The translations under genes and the position numbers were made by a program. DNA of 39,289 bases, taken from assembly GCA_028281865.1 (NCBI GenBank), contig JANQJB010000050.1:1-39289 (forward strand), read 5' to 3'. This document shows positions 1 to 10,500 of the stretch, piece by piece. The DNA is from Marinagarivorans sp. (lineage in GTDB: Bacteria > Pseudomonadota > Gammaproteobacteria > Pseudomonadales > Cellvibrionaceae). Under the pieces are notes generated by a model. It did no database searches. It was not told the origin of the DNA and saw only the letters and a list, made by a program, of their open reading frames with translations. Each line of letters starts with the position of its first letter. Positions within the stretch are counted from its first letter, which is position 1.

Positions 1-345
1 TTGCTCGGCGGCGGCCAGATCAAAGGCACCGTGTACTTCCAAGGCCTGGCAGATATTGTACTGCGCACTGCCCTCACCGAGTTTATCGATAAACCATAAA
101 CGTTGTTGGGAATATGAGAGCGGGGCTATTTCCGCGGCGCGCTTTTCAATCATTACATCTTCTTGAAAAACGTCGCCTTCGTTCTCTTTTAATAAATTAA
201 TTATTTCACTTTTGTATTGGCCAATAACTTTTTTGAGATCAGGAGTCATTGTGCCTTTTTTTGCTTTGAACTTTAGTTGGCCGTCGTCAATATAGAGATA
301 GACGCCTTGATCCGAAACATACTCCATAACTTGTGTAGCGTTCAT
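1..345 (-). CDS. NRPS 3, N-terminal fragment (TubC docking domain + start of C domain), runs off window
   Basis: Reading the minus strand from 345 gives 115 codons with no stop before the window edge. Residues 1-55 (beginning MNATQVMEYVSDQGVYLYI) resemble the TubC N-terminal docking domain, which receives the C-terminal tail of the preceding synthetase. From about residue 72 a condensation domain begins, with its first core motif PLSYSQQRLWFIDKL. Two consecutive ATGs lie at 348 and 345. I prefer 345 because the GGGGAG ribosome-binding site is then five bases away; 348 would leave only two. The stop codon of NRPS 2 (347-345) overlaps this start, so the two genes are translationally coupled. 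This is the third synthetase of the line and carries module 6. Its remaining domains, and presumably the chain-releasing thioesterase domain, lie outside the window. Confidence 0.9.
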   Translation of the reverse strand, partial: MNATQVMEYVSDQGVYLYIDDGQLKFKAKKGTMTPDLKKVIGQYKSEIINLLKENEGDVFQEDVMIEKRAAEIAPLSYSQQRLWFIDKLGEGSAQYNICQALEVHGAFDLAAAEQ

Positions 346-3300
346 CATATCTCCCCATCCTCAATAAGATCGTTTAACTCAATCGATGCTTTTACATTTT
401 CTTGTTCTACTCTTAGTCTCATTGAACTAATTATCTCTGCCAAATCAGCTAAAACTCGATAATTAAACATATCGCGCAAACTAAATTGCTTTGTTGAAAG
501 ACCAAATTCTTTTTGTAGTTGTGAATACAGTTTGGTAGCGAGCAGCGAGTCGCCGCCCAATTCATAAAAATTAGCAGAGCGGCTAACCACATTCTCACTT
601 AAACCCAGTAAATTGCCCCATATTTTTGCTAATAATTTCTCGGTTTTATTTTGCGGAGGAACATAGATATCGTGTAAATCCGTCGACTCTACTGGTGGTA
701 ACGCTTTTTTATTTAATTTGCTATTAGGCGTTAGCGGCAACTTTTCCAAAATAACAAATGCCGCTGGAACCATGTAGTCAGGTAACTTTTCATGCAAATA
801 CTTACGAGTGCTAGCGACAATATCATTTTCGATTGTTTCCTCCTTTAAAACTAAATATGCGACTATTTGCTTTCTTTGTTCGCTCGCATCCTTAACGACC
901 ACTACGCAGGAAGAAAACTTATTGCTTGCCAATATACATTTCTCGATTTCACCGAGCTCTATACGAAATCCGCGAATTTTTACCTGGTCATCTATGCGGC
1001 CGATAAATTCCATTTCGCCGCTAGGCAAATATCGCACTAAATCACCAGTTTGATAAATTCGACTTTTTTGGCTATTTGAAAATTGCATTTCAGTAAATTT
1101 TTCCCTGGTTAAATCTTCGCGATTTAAATAACCTCTGGCCAAACAATCACCAGCTACGTAGCATTCGCCCACCGCGCCAAACGGTACGAATTCTTTATTT
1201 TTATCCAATATATAATGTTGATAGTTTGATAAGCTTGCACCGAGATAACCCCTATTTTCATCGTTAGGATCTACCCGAACTTTTTTAAGAGCACTATAAA
1301 TTGTTGTCTCAGTAGGACCGTAGCCATTAAACAGCGTTTTACAATGGTCCAATAAATAATCCGCTAAATCATTGGGTAATATCTCACCGCCTGTAATAGC
1401 AACAAGGTCATTTTTTCCTTGCCAACCAGCATCTCGTAGCATTTTCCAAGTCGAGGGAGTGCCTTGTAATACATTGATGTTATGCCGCTCCACGATTTGC
1501 ATGATACTCAGCGGATCAGCTATTTGTTCTGAGCCTGCCACAACAATACAACCACCGTGTAAAAGCGTTGCGAAAATTTCGAAAACAGAAATATCAAATG
1601 AAATAGTTGTAAGAGCTAAAAGTTTGGTGCCGCTGGACAAAACACTACCTAAGTTCTCTTTCATCCCTTTGAGAAAAACACTGAGGGCACCGTGTTCTAT
1701 CATGACGCCTTTAGGCAATCCAGTAGAGCCGGAAGTATAAATAATGTACGCTAAACTATTGTGACTGAGATTGCCTGCGTTAATAGATCTCTCATATTTA
1801 TCAAGCTCATCTTTTTGCAGCTCTTCGTTCTCCCACTTGGGATTGTCATCAAATACAAGTAACCCAGAAGCGAGGTCTGGAAATCGTCCAACCAAATGTT
1901 CCTGGGTTATTAATATCGCTATGCCGCTGTCTTCAACCATAAAATTTATTCGCGATTGCGGATAATTAGGGTCAAGCGGAACATAGGCTGCTCCTGCTTT
2001 CAAGATCGCAAACATGCTGATGATCATTGCGACAGAGCGATCCATGCATATACCAACGAGATCCTCGTGCTGCACACCTTTTTTTACTAATTCGATTGCC
2101 AATAAATTCGCTTTTAAATTAAGCTCAGCATATGAAATTTGTTCATCTTGATACACAACGGCTATAGCGTTCGGTGTAGCAAGAGCCTGTTGCGCAAACC
2201 AGTCATGAATTAAAGGTGACTTCTCCCTATCCACAATGAATCGACCATTATTCATAGAATCGAAATTGTCTGGATTCCACCCTTGCATTAATTGCTTCTT
2301 TTCATCTGCCGGTAAAATAGATATTTTGCTTGCTAGACAAGCATCTTGTTGCCGTAGACTTAGCAAAATATTCTTTAATGCTGTTTCGATATAGTGACTA
2401 ACCCGCTGCGGGTCAATAGCATTGGAACTTTGCAATTTTGTAGAGAATCTATCACCGTAATCGTTTACCGATAATATAAGCGGGTAATTCGTTTTTTCTT
2501 GTCCTCCCAGGGCTCTAATTCCAGCAAAAGCGTTGTCCGCCCCTTCATTAACCGTTTGTTGAATATGACGATAATTAATTACAGCTGTAAACAGCGGAGT
2601 CTCATTGGGTATGCTGCAACATTGTCGAATTTCAGATAAAGGTGTTTGTTCAAATTCTAAAAGCTCTTTTAGATTGCAGTGTATTGTGTTCAGCAGCGCC
2701 ATTATTCCCTGCTCAACTTGAAGTCGAACAGGCAATGTATTCATGAATAAACCGACTGCGGAATCTGAGTTGCTTACATGTTGTAAGCGGCCGGAGAAAA
2801 CAGAACCAAACACTATATCCTGCTTACCACTACACGCCGACACTACCAACGCCCAGGCTAAATGAAATAAGCTTGCCGAATTGACGCCAAGCGATCTCGC
2901 AGTAGCGCTGATCTCTTCGCTAAGCTCGCAAGAAAAATCACTTACCCACTCAACGATTTGGTTTCTATCCGTGTGCATATCGACAACAGCAAAAGGAATT
3001 GTTGCGTCCTCGACATCAAATAACTTATCTTTAAAATATTCTTTAAATTGGCTGTGATTATTATGTTGATTTAGATAAGCAATGAAATTCCGGTAAGGAA
3101 AAGGGGCAGGTAGCATATCCTCCCTACCCGACATAATTTCCTTAACTTCCTTAATTAATATATCACCGCTGACATGGTCGTTGACGATATGATGAATTCT
3201 CAATATAAATGCAACGCCGGGCTCCTTCTGTGATTTAACTGCGGTAATAGCCATGGCAGTGTCGCCGCTTAAATCTATATAGTGTTCACCTTGCTTAGCT

Positions 3301-6300
3301 AAGTCTTGTAAATATTCCAAGCCTGCGTCGAACTTATCAAACTCGATTAACTCAACCGGAATGCTTGCATTTTTATTAACCAGCTGAACGGGTTTTTCCA
3401 AACCTTCCCAGAGAAAGGATGAACGCAGAATATCGTGGCGATCAACAACTTTTTGTAAGCTTGAAACAAAATTTTTAAATTGTGCTTCACTATCGCATTT
3501 GAACAAACTCGCCAATACGTAGGGGTCAGCCTTGGCGTCACTAAGGCGATGGTGAAATAATAACCCCTCCTGCAAAGGTGATAGAGGATAAATATCCTGT
3601 ATGCTCTCCTCTCCACCGGGGCTGAGTGAAATTATTTTCTTTAATTCATTACTGCTTACACTAATAAGCGGTAACATATCAGCTGTGATTTCTGTACAAT
3701 TTACTGGGATTAGATTAGCTGGGACCTTAAACGCTTCTTCCGAAACCGGCTCGAGTTTGGCGGCTAAACTTGCTAAGGTTTTTTCCTCAAAAACCTCCCG
3801 CACCGCGACCTGCAAATCATACTGCTTCAAACAGGACAACATCTGCATCACCAACAGAGAATGTCCACCGAGTTTAAAGAAGTTATCGTCCAATCCAACC
3901 TTATCGACAGAAAGCAGCTCGCGCCAAATGTTAGATAAAATTATTTCATTTTCGCTAACAGGCTCGCGGTAAAGTGCACGATATTGACTAAAATCTGGAG
4001 ATGGAAGCGCTTTTTTATCAATTTTTCCATTCGGTGTGAGAGGAAACGAATCGAGCACTATTATACATGCTGGAACCATGTATTCCGGTAACTTGGTATC
4101 TAAGTATGCACGTAGTTTATCAGTAATTTTTTCGTCAGACTTGTTGCATAAAATATATGCAACGATAAATTTATTTTCGTTATCGTTTTGATATGCGGTA
4201 ACGAGAGAATCCGCTACGTTAGAATAATTACAAATTGCTTTTTCTATTTCTTCTAGCTCAACTCGGAAACCTCTAATTTTGATTTGCTCATCCACTCGCC
4301 CAATAAATTCCATATTGCCATCGGGCAAATATCGCGCATAGTCACCGGTTCTGTATAAGCGAGCACCGGTATTGGAGGAAAAAGGGTTTGGTACAAAACG
4401 GTCTTGGGTTAATTGAACTCGATTTAGATATCCTCTCGCTAGGCCATCTCCTCCAATATAAAGTTCACCAACAGTGCCAGCGGGCAACAGTTCTCGAGCT
4501 TCCCCTAATACATAAAGCTGGGTATTCGCAACTGCTTTGCCTATATGGATAGGTTCACCCACTCGCAATCGAGTAAAACTGGCAACCACCGTCGACTCCG
4601 TCGGCCCATACGCATTGTAAAGTGGATATTTATCCGCCCACCTATCAACTAATTTGCGATCACAACTTTCACCACCAACAATTAGTGCTTGTAAGGCAAA
4701 GGCTTTGTCTTCGGGGATATTCCGCAAAACGGACGGAGTCAAAAGTGAGTGAGTAATTTTATGATTTACGAAAAATGAAGTGAGTTTTTCTGGCGAATAG
4801 CGATCTTTTTCGGCACATATGTACAACGATGCACCATTCGTCAGCGCCATCATCCATTCAAAGACACTCGCATCGAAGCTGATTGAAGAAAAGTGCAACA
4901 CACGGCTATCACAAGATAAACCATAATCACGCTTTTGATATCGAGCCAAATTGATTAAGCCGCGATGTTCAATTAGTACCCCTTTCGGCAAACCAGTCGA
5001 ACCGGAAGTATAAATTACATAAGCAAGGCTGTTACTTAACTGACCGTTTACTGACAAATTATGTTTCTGTAACTTGTTAACACATTTATTGGATTCACTT
5101 ATCTCAACACACAGTGCACTTTCAGCAGATAAAGTCTTGGAGCAATTAGGCGAAGTAAGTATTAAATTTAATCCGCTATCTTTTATCATATGACTGATTC
5201 TTGCTAACGGATAATTCGGATCAAGAGGCACATAGGCACCTCCGGCTTTGAGAACTGCCAATATCCCTACGATCATCTCTATCGAGCGTTCAATATAGAT
5301 GCCGACAAATTGATTTGAATCGCTATTAGTTGAGCCTATACCTTTTGAACGTAAGAACCTAGCTAACTGATTGGCTCTATTGTTAAGCTCCATGTAACTA
5401 AAGCTTTTACCCTCAAAATAAACCGCCATATTTTGCGGGTAAGATTTAACTTGATCTTCAAAAAGCTGATGCAAAAGTTTATCTTTTTGATAGGGCAGCG
5501 AATAATTGTTTTCATGCAGGAGAGAATCGATTTCAGAGTTCGATAGCATTTCCAATTGATGGATATTATTGGATTCGGAGTTTACGATGGATTGTAAAAT
5601 CTGATGAAAATGCTGGTCAAGCTTCTCCACACTTGCGGCGTCAAACAAAGCACAATCAAAATGCCAACTTAATTTTATCGCGTCATCAGTAAGTTGAGCA
5701 CTAATATCAAGGTCAAATTTTGTCGATACGCTTTCGCGCTCAACAAGCTTTAAACAAAATTCAGGTAGTTTAACCTCTGTTTTTTCAACCGTATCGAGTG
5801 TAAATAAAATCTGAAATAATGGAGAGTATTGATTAGAGCGTGTAGTCTCACAAATCTCAACTACACGTTCAAACGGCACATCCTGGTTTACTTGGGCCTC
5901 GAGATTTACTTTTTTTACGTGTTCTATATAAGCATTAAAATCTGAATGACTTGTATTGGTTCGCAATACCAACATATTCACAAAAAAGCCAATAAGCGAA
6001 TCGAGCTCTGAAGCCATACGATTTGCTACTGGTGTTCCTATGACAACATCTGCGCTGCCGCTATGGCGAGACAACACAATACTCAAGCCAGCGTGCAACA
6101 GCATAAATAGTGTTAAATCACACGCTTCAGAAAACTTTTTTAACTTTGCAGTTAATCGGGGTGATAACGTACTTTTTATCGTATATCCGCTATTTTTTCT
6201 GGTAACCGGGCGTGGATGATCAAGAGGTAATCCGTATGTCTCAGGTACGTCTGCAAGTTGTTTTTTCCAATAGTTTTCTTGCTGCAGTAAATCTTCTTTT

Positions 6301-7091
6301 TGCTGGTCATTACGCTGCCAGTAAGCATAATCGCTATACTGCAACTCGAGCGGTTTTAAATGTGTAACTCTATTTTGCTGAATTGCCCTATAGTGCTCTA
6401 CAAACTCCTTCACTAAGATGCCCATTGACCAACCGTCTGTTGCAATATGATGCACGTCGAAAAGTAAAAAACCTTGGCTAAATGGCTGGCCATCCTCTCG
6501 TATCCCATCACATAATCGAATATAGGCGCAGCGTACCATTAAATCTTTTTCCAAGTCGTAAGGAGCTTTACTTTTCTCTTGAAATATCTTTTCTGCCTCG
6601 CCTTGTATTTTTTCAGAACTAACATGTTCTAAGTCATAAATATCAATTTTGAATTTGAATGTATCATTTACTTTTTGAACAGGGCCACTCTCAGTTTCAA
6701 CAATGACCGTTCTAAGCGATTCGTGACGAGAGATAATCCTACAAATCGCCTCCTCAGCAATGGCAACATCGAACTTTCCACTAACTTTAAACAGTTTCAA
6801 GGAATTATATTGAACACTTCCTCTCGACAACTTATCGATAAACCACAGGCGCTGCTGAGAAAAAGAGAGGGGAGCAAATTGGCAAGAATGGGGTTTCTTT
6901 TGGATTTTGGTTCTTAACGAGGGATTAGCGCCACTTAAAAAATCTAACAAGCTTTCTTTATTATTACCGATTAATTCCTTAAATTCTTGAGTCAATTTAT
7001 TTTTTTTTGACTTAACTTTTAATCTTCCTTCTTCAACAGATAGTAGAATATCCTGTTTTTTACATTTATCTAATATTTCAAGCGCTGTCAA
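345..7091 (-). CDS. NRPS 2: TubC-C-A-PCP-(dual E/C)-A-PCP, modules 4 and 5
   Basis: This 2248-residue, two-module synthetase extends the peptide by residues 4 and 5. Visible domains, approximate residues: TubC docking 1-55; C domain 70-505 with HHIATDG at 214; A domain 525-1030 (YTSGSTG and the usual A-core motifs); PCP with LGGHSL, Ser1078; second C domain 1160-1590 opening with YPLSPLQEGLLFHH and carrying HHIVNDH at 1300, the pattern of proteobacterial dual epimerisation/condensation domains; A domain 1615-2130; PCP with LGGDSL, Ser2182. The acidic tail ends LNDLIEDGEI and probably docks with NRPS 3. Specificity codes by hand alignment to GrsA: module 4 DAFLIGAVVK (hydrophobic, residue not certain); module 5 DIFQIGGIYK (same subfamily as glycine codes, not an exact match). 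The start is TTG, chosen because GGGGAG lies eight bases upstream and the docking domain begins there. A 433-bp gap with its own sigma-54 promoter separates it from NRPS 1. Confidence 0.95.
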   Translation of the reverse strand: MTALEILDKCKKQDILLSVEEGRLKVKSKKNKLTQEFKELIGNNKESLLDFLSGANPSLRTKIQKKPHSCQFAPLSFSQQRLWFIDKLSRGSVQYNSLKLFKVSGKFDVAIAEEAICRIISRHESLRTVIVETESGPVQKVNDTFKFKIDIYDLEHVSSEKIQGEAEKIFQEKSKAPYDLEKDLMVRCAYIRLCDGIREDGQPFSQGFLLFDVHHIATDGWSMGILVKEFVEHYRAIQQNRVTHLKPLELQYSDYAYWQRNDQQKEDLLQQENYWKKQLADVPETYGLPLDHPRPVTRKNSGYTIKSTLSPRLTAKLKKFSEACDLTLFMLLHAGLSIVLSRHSGSADVVIGTPVANRMASELDSLIGFFVNMLVLRTNTSHSDFNAYIEHVKKVNLEAQVNQDVPFERVVEICETTRSNQYSPLFQILFTLDTVEKTEVKLPEFCLKLVERESVSTKFDLDISAQLTDDAIKLSWHFDCALFDAASVEKLDQHFHQILQSIVNSESNNIHQLEMLSNSEIDSLLHENNYSLPYQKDKLLHQLFEDQVKSYPQNMAVYFEGKSFSYMELNNRANQLARFLRSKGIGSTNSDSNQFVGIYIERSIEMIVGILAVLKAGGAYVPLDPNYPLARISHMIKDSGLNLILTSPNCSKTLSAESALCVEISESNKCVNKLQKHNLSVNGQLSNSLAYVIYTSGSTGLPKGVLIEHRGLINLARYQKRDYGLSCDSRVLHFSSISFDASVFEWMMALTNGASLYICAEKDRYSPEKLTSFFVNHKITHSLLTPSVLRNIPEDKAFALQALIVGGESCDRKLVDRWADKYPLYNAYGPTESTVVASFTRLRVGEPIHIGKAVANTQLYVLGEARELLPAGTVGELYIGGDGLARGYLNRVQLTQDRFVPNPFSSNTGARLYRTGDYARYLPDGNMEFIGRVDEQIKIRGFRVELEEIEKAICNYSNVADSLVTAYQNDNENKFIVAYILCNKSDEKITDKLRAYLDTKLPEYMVPACIIVLDSFPLTPNGKIDKKALPSPDFSQYRALYREPVSENEIILSNIWRELLSVDKVGLDDNFFKLGGHSLLVMQMLSCLKQYDLQVAVREVFEEKTLASLAAKLEPVSEEAFKVPANLIPVNCTEITADMLPLISVSSNELKKIISLSPGGEESIQDIYPLSPLQEGLLFHHRLSDAKADPYVLASLFKCDSEAQFKNFVSSLQKVVDRHDILRSSFLWEGLEKPVQLVNKNASIPVELIEFDKFDAGLEYLQDLAKQGEHYIDLSGDTAMAITAVKSQKEPGVAFILRIHHIVNDHVSGDILIKEVKEIMSGREDMLPAPFPYRNFIAYLNQHNNHSQFKEYFKDKLFDVEDATIPFAVVDMHTDRNQIVEWVSDFSCELSEEISATARSLGVNSASLFHLAWALVVSACSGKQDIVFGSVFSGRLQHVSNSDSAVGLFMNTLPVRLQVEQGIMALLNTIHCNLKELLEFEQTPLSEIRQCCSIPNETPLFTAVINYRHIQQTVNEGADNAFAGIRALGGQEKTNYPLILSVNDYGDRFSTKLQSSNAIDPQRVSHYIETALKNILLSLRQQDACLASKISILPADEKKQLMQGWNPDNFDSMNNGRFIVDREKSPLIHDWFAQQALATPNAIAVVYQDEQISYAELNLKANLLAIELVKKGVQHEDLVGICMDRSVAMIISMFAILKAGAAYVPLDPNYPQSRINFMVEDSGIAILITQEHLVGRFPDLASGLLVFDDNPKWENEELQKDELDKYERSINAGNLSHNSLAYIIYTSGSTGLPKGVMIEHGALSVFLKGMKENLGSVLSSGTKLLALTTISFDISVFEIFATLLHGGCIVVAGSEQIADPLSIMQIVERHNINVLQGTPSTWKMLRDAGWQGKNDLVAITGGEILPNDLADYLLDHCKTLFNGYGPTETTIYSALKKVRVDPNDENRGYLGASLSNYQHYILDKNKEFVPFGAVGECYVAGDCLARGYLNREDLTREKFTEMQFSNSQKSRIYQTGDLVRYLPSGEMEFIGRIDDQVKIRGFRIELGEIEKCILASNKFSSCVVVVKDASEQRKQIVAYLVLKEETIENDIVASTRKYLHEKLPDYMVPAAFVILEKLPLTPNSKLNKKALPPVESTDLHDIYVPPQNKTEKLLAKIWGNLLGLSENVVSRSANFYELGGDSLLATKLYSQLQKEFGLSTKQFSLRDMFNYRVLADLAEIISSMRLRVEQENVKASIELNDLIEDGEI

Positions 7092-7257
7092 AATTTAGTC
7101 TCCCCAATTATCCTTTGCCAATACCGGTTCTGCTCAGGTAATGCTGCAAAAATTTTATATTGAAAATATGGTATAAAAACTCAGGCTTGTTTTTGGTGTT
7201 CGTATTAAATACAAACGTTATTTATCGTATCGTTTTGCTCTTAACTCAACCAGTTTT

Positions 7258-7274
7258 AGCAAGTAGAATGCCAA
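7258..7274 (-). promoter_or_regulatory. sigma-54 (-24/-12) promoter for NRPS 2
   Basis: The minus strand reads TTGGCATTCTACTTGCT. This matches the sigma-54 consensus TGGCAC-N5-TTGC with one difference (T for C at the sixth base) and the exact 12-base spacing between the GG and GC elements. Predicted transcription start is near 7247, giving a leader of about 155 bases before the TTG start at 7091. An NtrC-family activator is encoded in the same cluster (27961-29346). The match is read directly; use by that activator is inference. Confidence 0.7.
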
Positions 7275-7473
7275 CTCGTAAGTATTTGTTTTTAAAGGAT
7301 TTTTATTAGAGGGACTGAAGGGTTTTCTAAATCTGAAATTCTATTTTTTATTGTTGAAACGCTGAGCATTACAGCTGACAATAATTCTTTATAGAGACAT
7401 AGTATTAACATGCAGTAAGCACAGGCAGGAAGAAGACACAGACAAAAAACTATCGAATAATATTGAGGGAAAA

Positions 7474-7515
7474 CCGCCAAAGGGTATGTTCAGATTTAAT
7501 ATTACCCTTTGACGG
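7474..7515 (-). terminator. Rho-independent terminator-like hairpin after NRPS 1
   Basis: The arms are 7474-7486 (CCGCCAAAGGGTA) and 7503-7515 (TACCCTTTGACGG): a 13-bp stem with one mismatch and a 16-base loop. On the minus strand it begins ten bases past the NRPS 1 stop codon and is followed by TTTTCCC. That is a short T-run, so termination may be partial. Its placement between NRPS 1 and the sigma-54 promoter of NRPS 2 suggests the two genes are separate transcription units. It could instead be an operator. Confidence 0.6.
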
Positions 7516-7524
7516 AAATTGAAA

Positions 7525-10500
7525 TTAAAACTCAAACTCTTCTATTTCGTCAGTTTCGAAGGTTGGGTCCGCAGCACGAGAAAGATGGCCAATAATTAAT
7601 GCTTGGCTCTCCACGCTCGGAGCATCAAACAAACTTTTTAAAGTAAATTCAATATCGAACGCTGAACGTATTTGGCTAGCGAGGCGAGTCGCGAGTAAGG
7701 AATGGCCACCTAATTTAAAGAAGTTTTCCTTAACACCAAAGTCCTGACATTCCAGAAGCGTCCGCCAAATATCCATAAGTGTTTTTTCAATCTCTGTACG
7801 AGGTGGAATAAACTGTTTTGCAAACTTCTCTACCTCTGCCGTTGCCAGAGCTTGTCGATCGATCTTACCCGATGAATTGAGCGGTAGCGATTTCGCACAG
7901 ATGAAAAGTGAGGGCAACATGTATACAGGCAGTCGGTTAGCCAGCTCTTGTTCAAGTTTATCCAAGAACCGTTTTTCGTCGTCGATATCTGAATAATTGA
8001 ATGTAGAGTCACCCGGTTTGACATAGGCAACGATTGATTTTTCGCCAGTATCGTTTGAAGCACTGGCTATTACCGCACAATCGGCTAGGCCCATACATTT
8101 GCTAAGGTGGTATTCCACCTCCTCTAATTCGACTCTAAATCCTCTAATTTTTACTTGATTATCTTTTCGCCCAATAAACTCAAGTAGACCATTCTCAGTT
8201 ATACGAACTAGGTCACCGCTTAAATATATCTGGCCTACCCCATTATCTGAAAAGTCGTTATTAATAAATCGCCTTTGACTGAGCAGAGGTTTGTTTATAT
8301 AACCTTTCGAAACACTCGATCCGCCAATCGCTAATTCACCCATCGCGCCCCTTGGTGCCAATTGACCATGCTGGTCAAGAACGTAACAACACGTACCGGG
8401 CAGAGGGCTGCCAATGCCATACCCATTCACTAGCTTTTCTCGCGTTAATGTATCAATACAAGCAGTTACAGTTGTTTCAGTTGGACCGTAGGAGTTATGT
8501 AACTTGATTTTATCTAAATTAAGAGAAAACCAAGATTCTACAACATCGTTATTCAAAACATCTCCACCACTTATAACATGGCGCAAGCATGAATCGCGTA
8601 AAAGTGGTGCTAACAAGTCTTTTTCATCCATTATTAGCTTTAAATACTGCGGAACAGTGTGGAAAATGCTTACCTCGTGCCTACAAATATACTCTACTAG
8701 CGCCAGGGGCTCGGTAATTGCAGCTGGTCGCAGTACAACACCACCGCCGGAACAGAGAGGAGCAAACAGCTGAGTAATAGATGCGTCAAAGTTAATGGAA
8801 GCAAAGAGCAAACTTCTATCATAAGAATTTAATGCATAATAATGAGAGACACTCGCCACTTTTTCTGCAACGGCTCGGTGCGCAACCATGACACCTTTAG
8901 GTTCACCACTCGAACCGGAAGTGTAAATAACATAGGCTAAATCTTCCGGGCTGACCGTTTGACTACCTATATCTAAATTATTATCCGGGTAGTCTACGAG
9001 AGTATCATTTAGCTCATCAACTTTTAAAACGAGTTGCGTTTTTGCAGGGAGTTTATCTGTTAGGCCAGATCGAGAGAGCACCATTTGACATTTAGAGTCG
9101 TTTAACATGTACTCTATGCGCTCGCTTGGATATTCAGGATCGAGCGGCATATATGCGCCACCGGCTTTTAATATCGCTAAAAGGGCTACAACCATATCTT
9201 GTGATTTTTCCATAAAAAGACCAACGAGGCTATTGGGCTTAACGCCCTGCGCTACCAAAAAGTGAGCCAAGCGGTTAGCCTTCTTATTAAGACTCTCATA
9301 CGTGAGTTGGCAATTCTCATCAATTAAAGCGATTTCCTTTGCATGCGCCTGCACTTGTTTTTCAAAGTCTTTATGAAGCAACAAGCATGTTCTTGAATTT
9401 TCAATATCCCGATAATTATCAAATAACTCAACCAGCTCCCGACGTTCTGCTTTATCTAACAAGCTCAAATCCGCCATTGAACATTCAATGTTTAACGATA
9501 TTTGTGTTAGTAATTGCCGAAAATGACTATCAAGCTGTTGAATATGAGCTTCACTAAATAATGCTTTATCGAAGTTCCAATTAAGGCTTAATTTTCCGTT
9601 TATTTCCTCTGCTTCAAGATCAAGGTCGTAACGTGCAATCGAATCAGAATCATTAATAATTTTCGCATTAATATCCGGCAATTCAATTTCGCCAATACTA
9701 TTGGTATTCATTTTAAATACTATTTGAAATAACGGCGAATATTGTGTTTCCCTATGTGACCAACAATGCTCAACCACTTGCTCAAACGGAACGTCCTGAT
9801 TATCTTGCGCTTCTAAATTAACCGACTTTACGTGTTGCAGATAATCGTTAAATTGGTGAAAGTCAGTACTAGTGCGCAGCACTAAATTATTTACAAAAAA
9901 ACCTATTAAATCAGTTAGCTGATTTTGCAGTCTATTCGCCACTGGCGTTCCAATGACGATATCATTACTGTGGCTATGACGAGATATAACCACACCCAGA
10001 GCAGCATGTAACAACATAAATAGCGTCACGCCTTGATCGTTTGCTATTAGCTTCAAGTTTGATGTCAGATCAACGGGCAATTCACTTTTAACGATATTAC
10101 TCACATATTGTTTAAGCTCCGGTCTAGCATAATCTAACGGGAGGTTGTGAATAGATGGAATATTTGTGAGTTTCTCCTTCCAATACGCTAATTGAGTAGC
10201 TACATTCAGGTTTTTCTTCTGCCAAACGGCAAAATCTGCATACTGAATATCCAAAGGTGGTAATAGTTCGTCTTTACCTTCTGCTATCGTTTTGTATTGC
10301 TGACAAAATTCTCGAATCAAAACCCCCATTGACCACGCGTCCGAGGCGATATGATGTATATTAAAGGCTAGCACACCGCGACAATTTCCAGTCTCTCTAT
10401 GCAAATCCAAATAGCTTACACGAACCATTAAATCGCTTTGTAGATTAAATAGTTTTCGTCTATCTCTCTCAAGAAAAGCTTCAACCTCGGTTATTTTTTG

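Noticed and set aside
7292-7480. 62-residue Cys-rich hydrophobic reading frame between NRPS 1 and NRPS 2, considered as an MbtH-like or small membrane gene
   Set aside because: It starts at TTG without a ribosome-binding site, has none of the MbtH motifs, and overlaps the terminator-like hairpin and lies next to the sigma-54 element. No MbtH gene is seen anywhere in the window.
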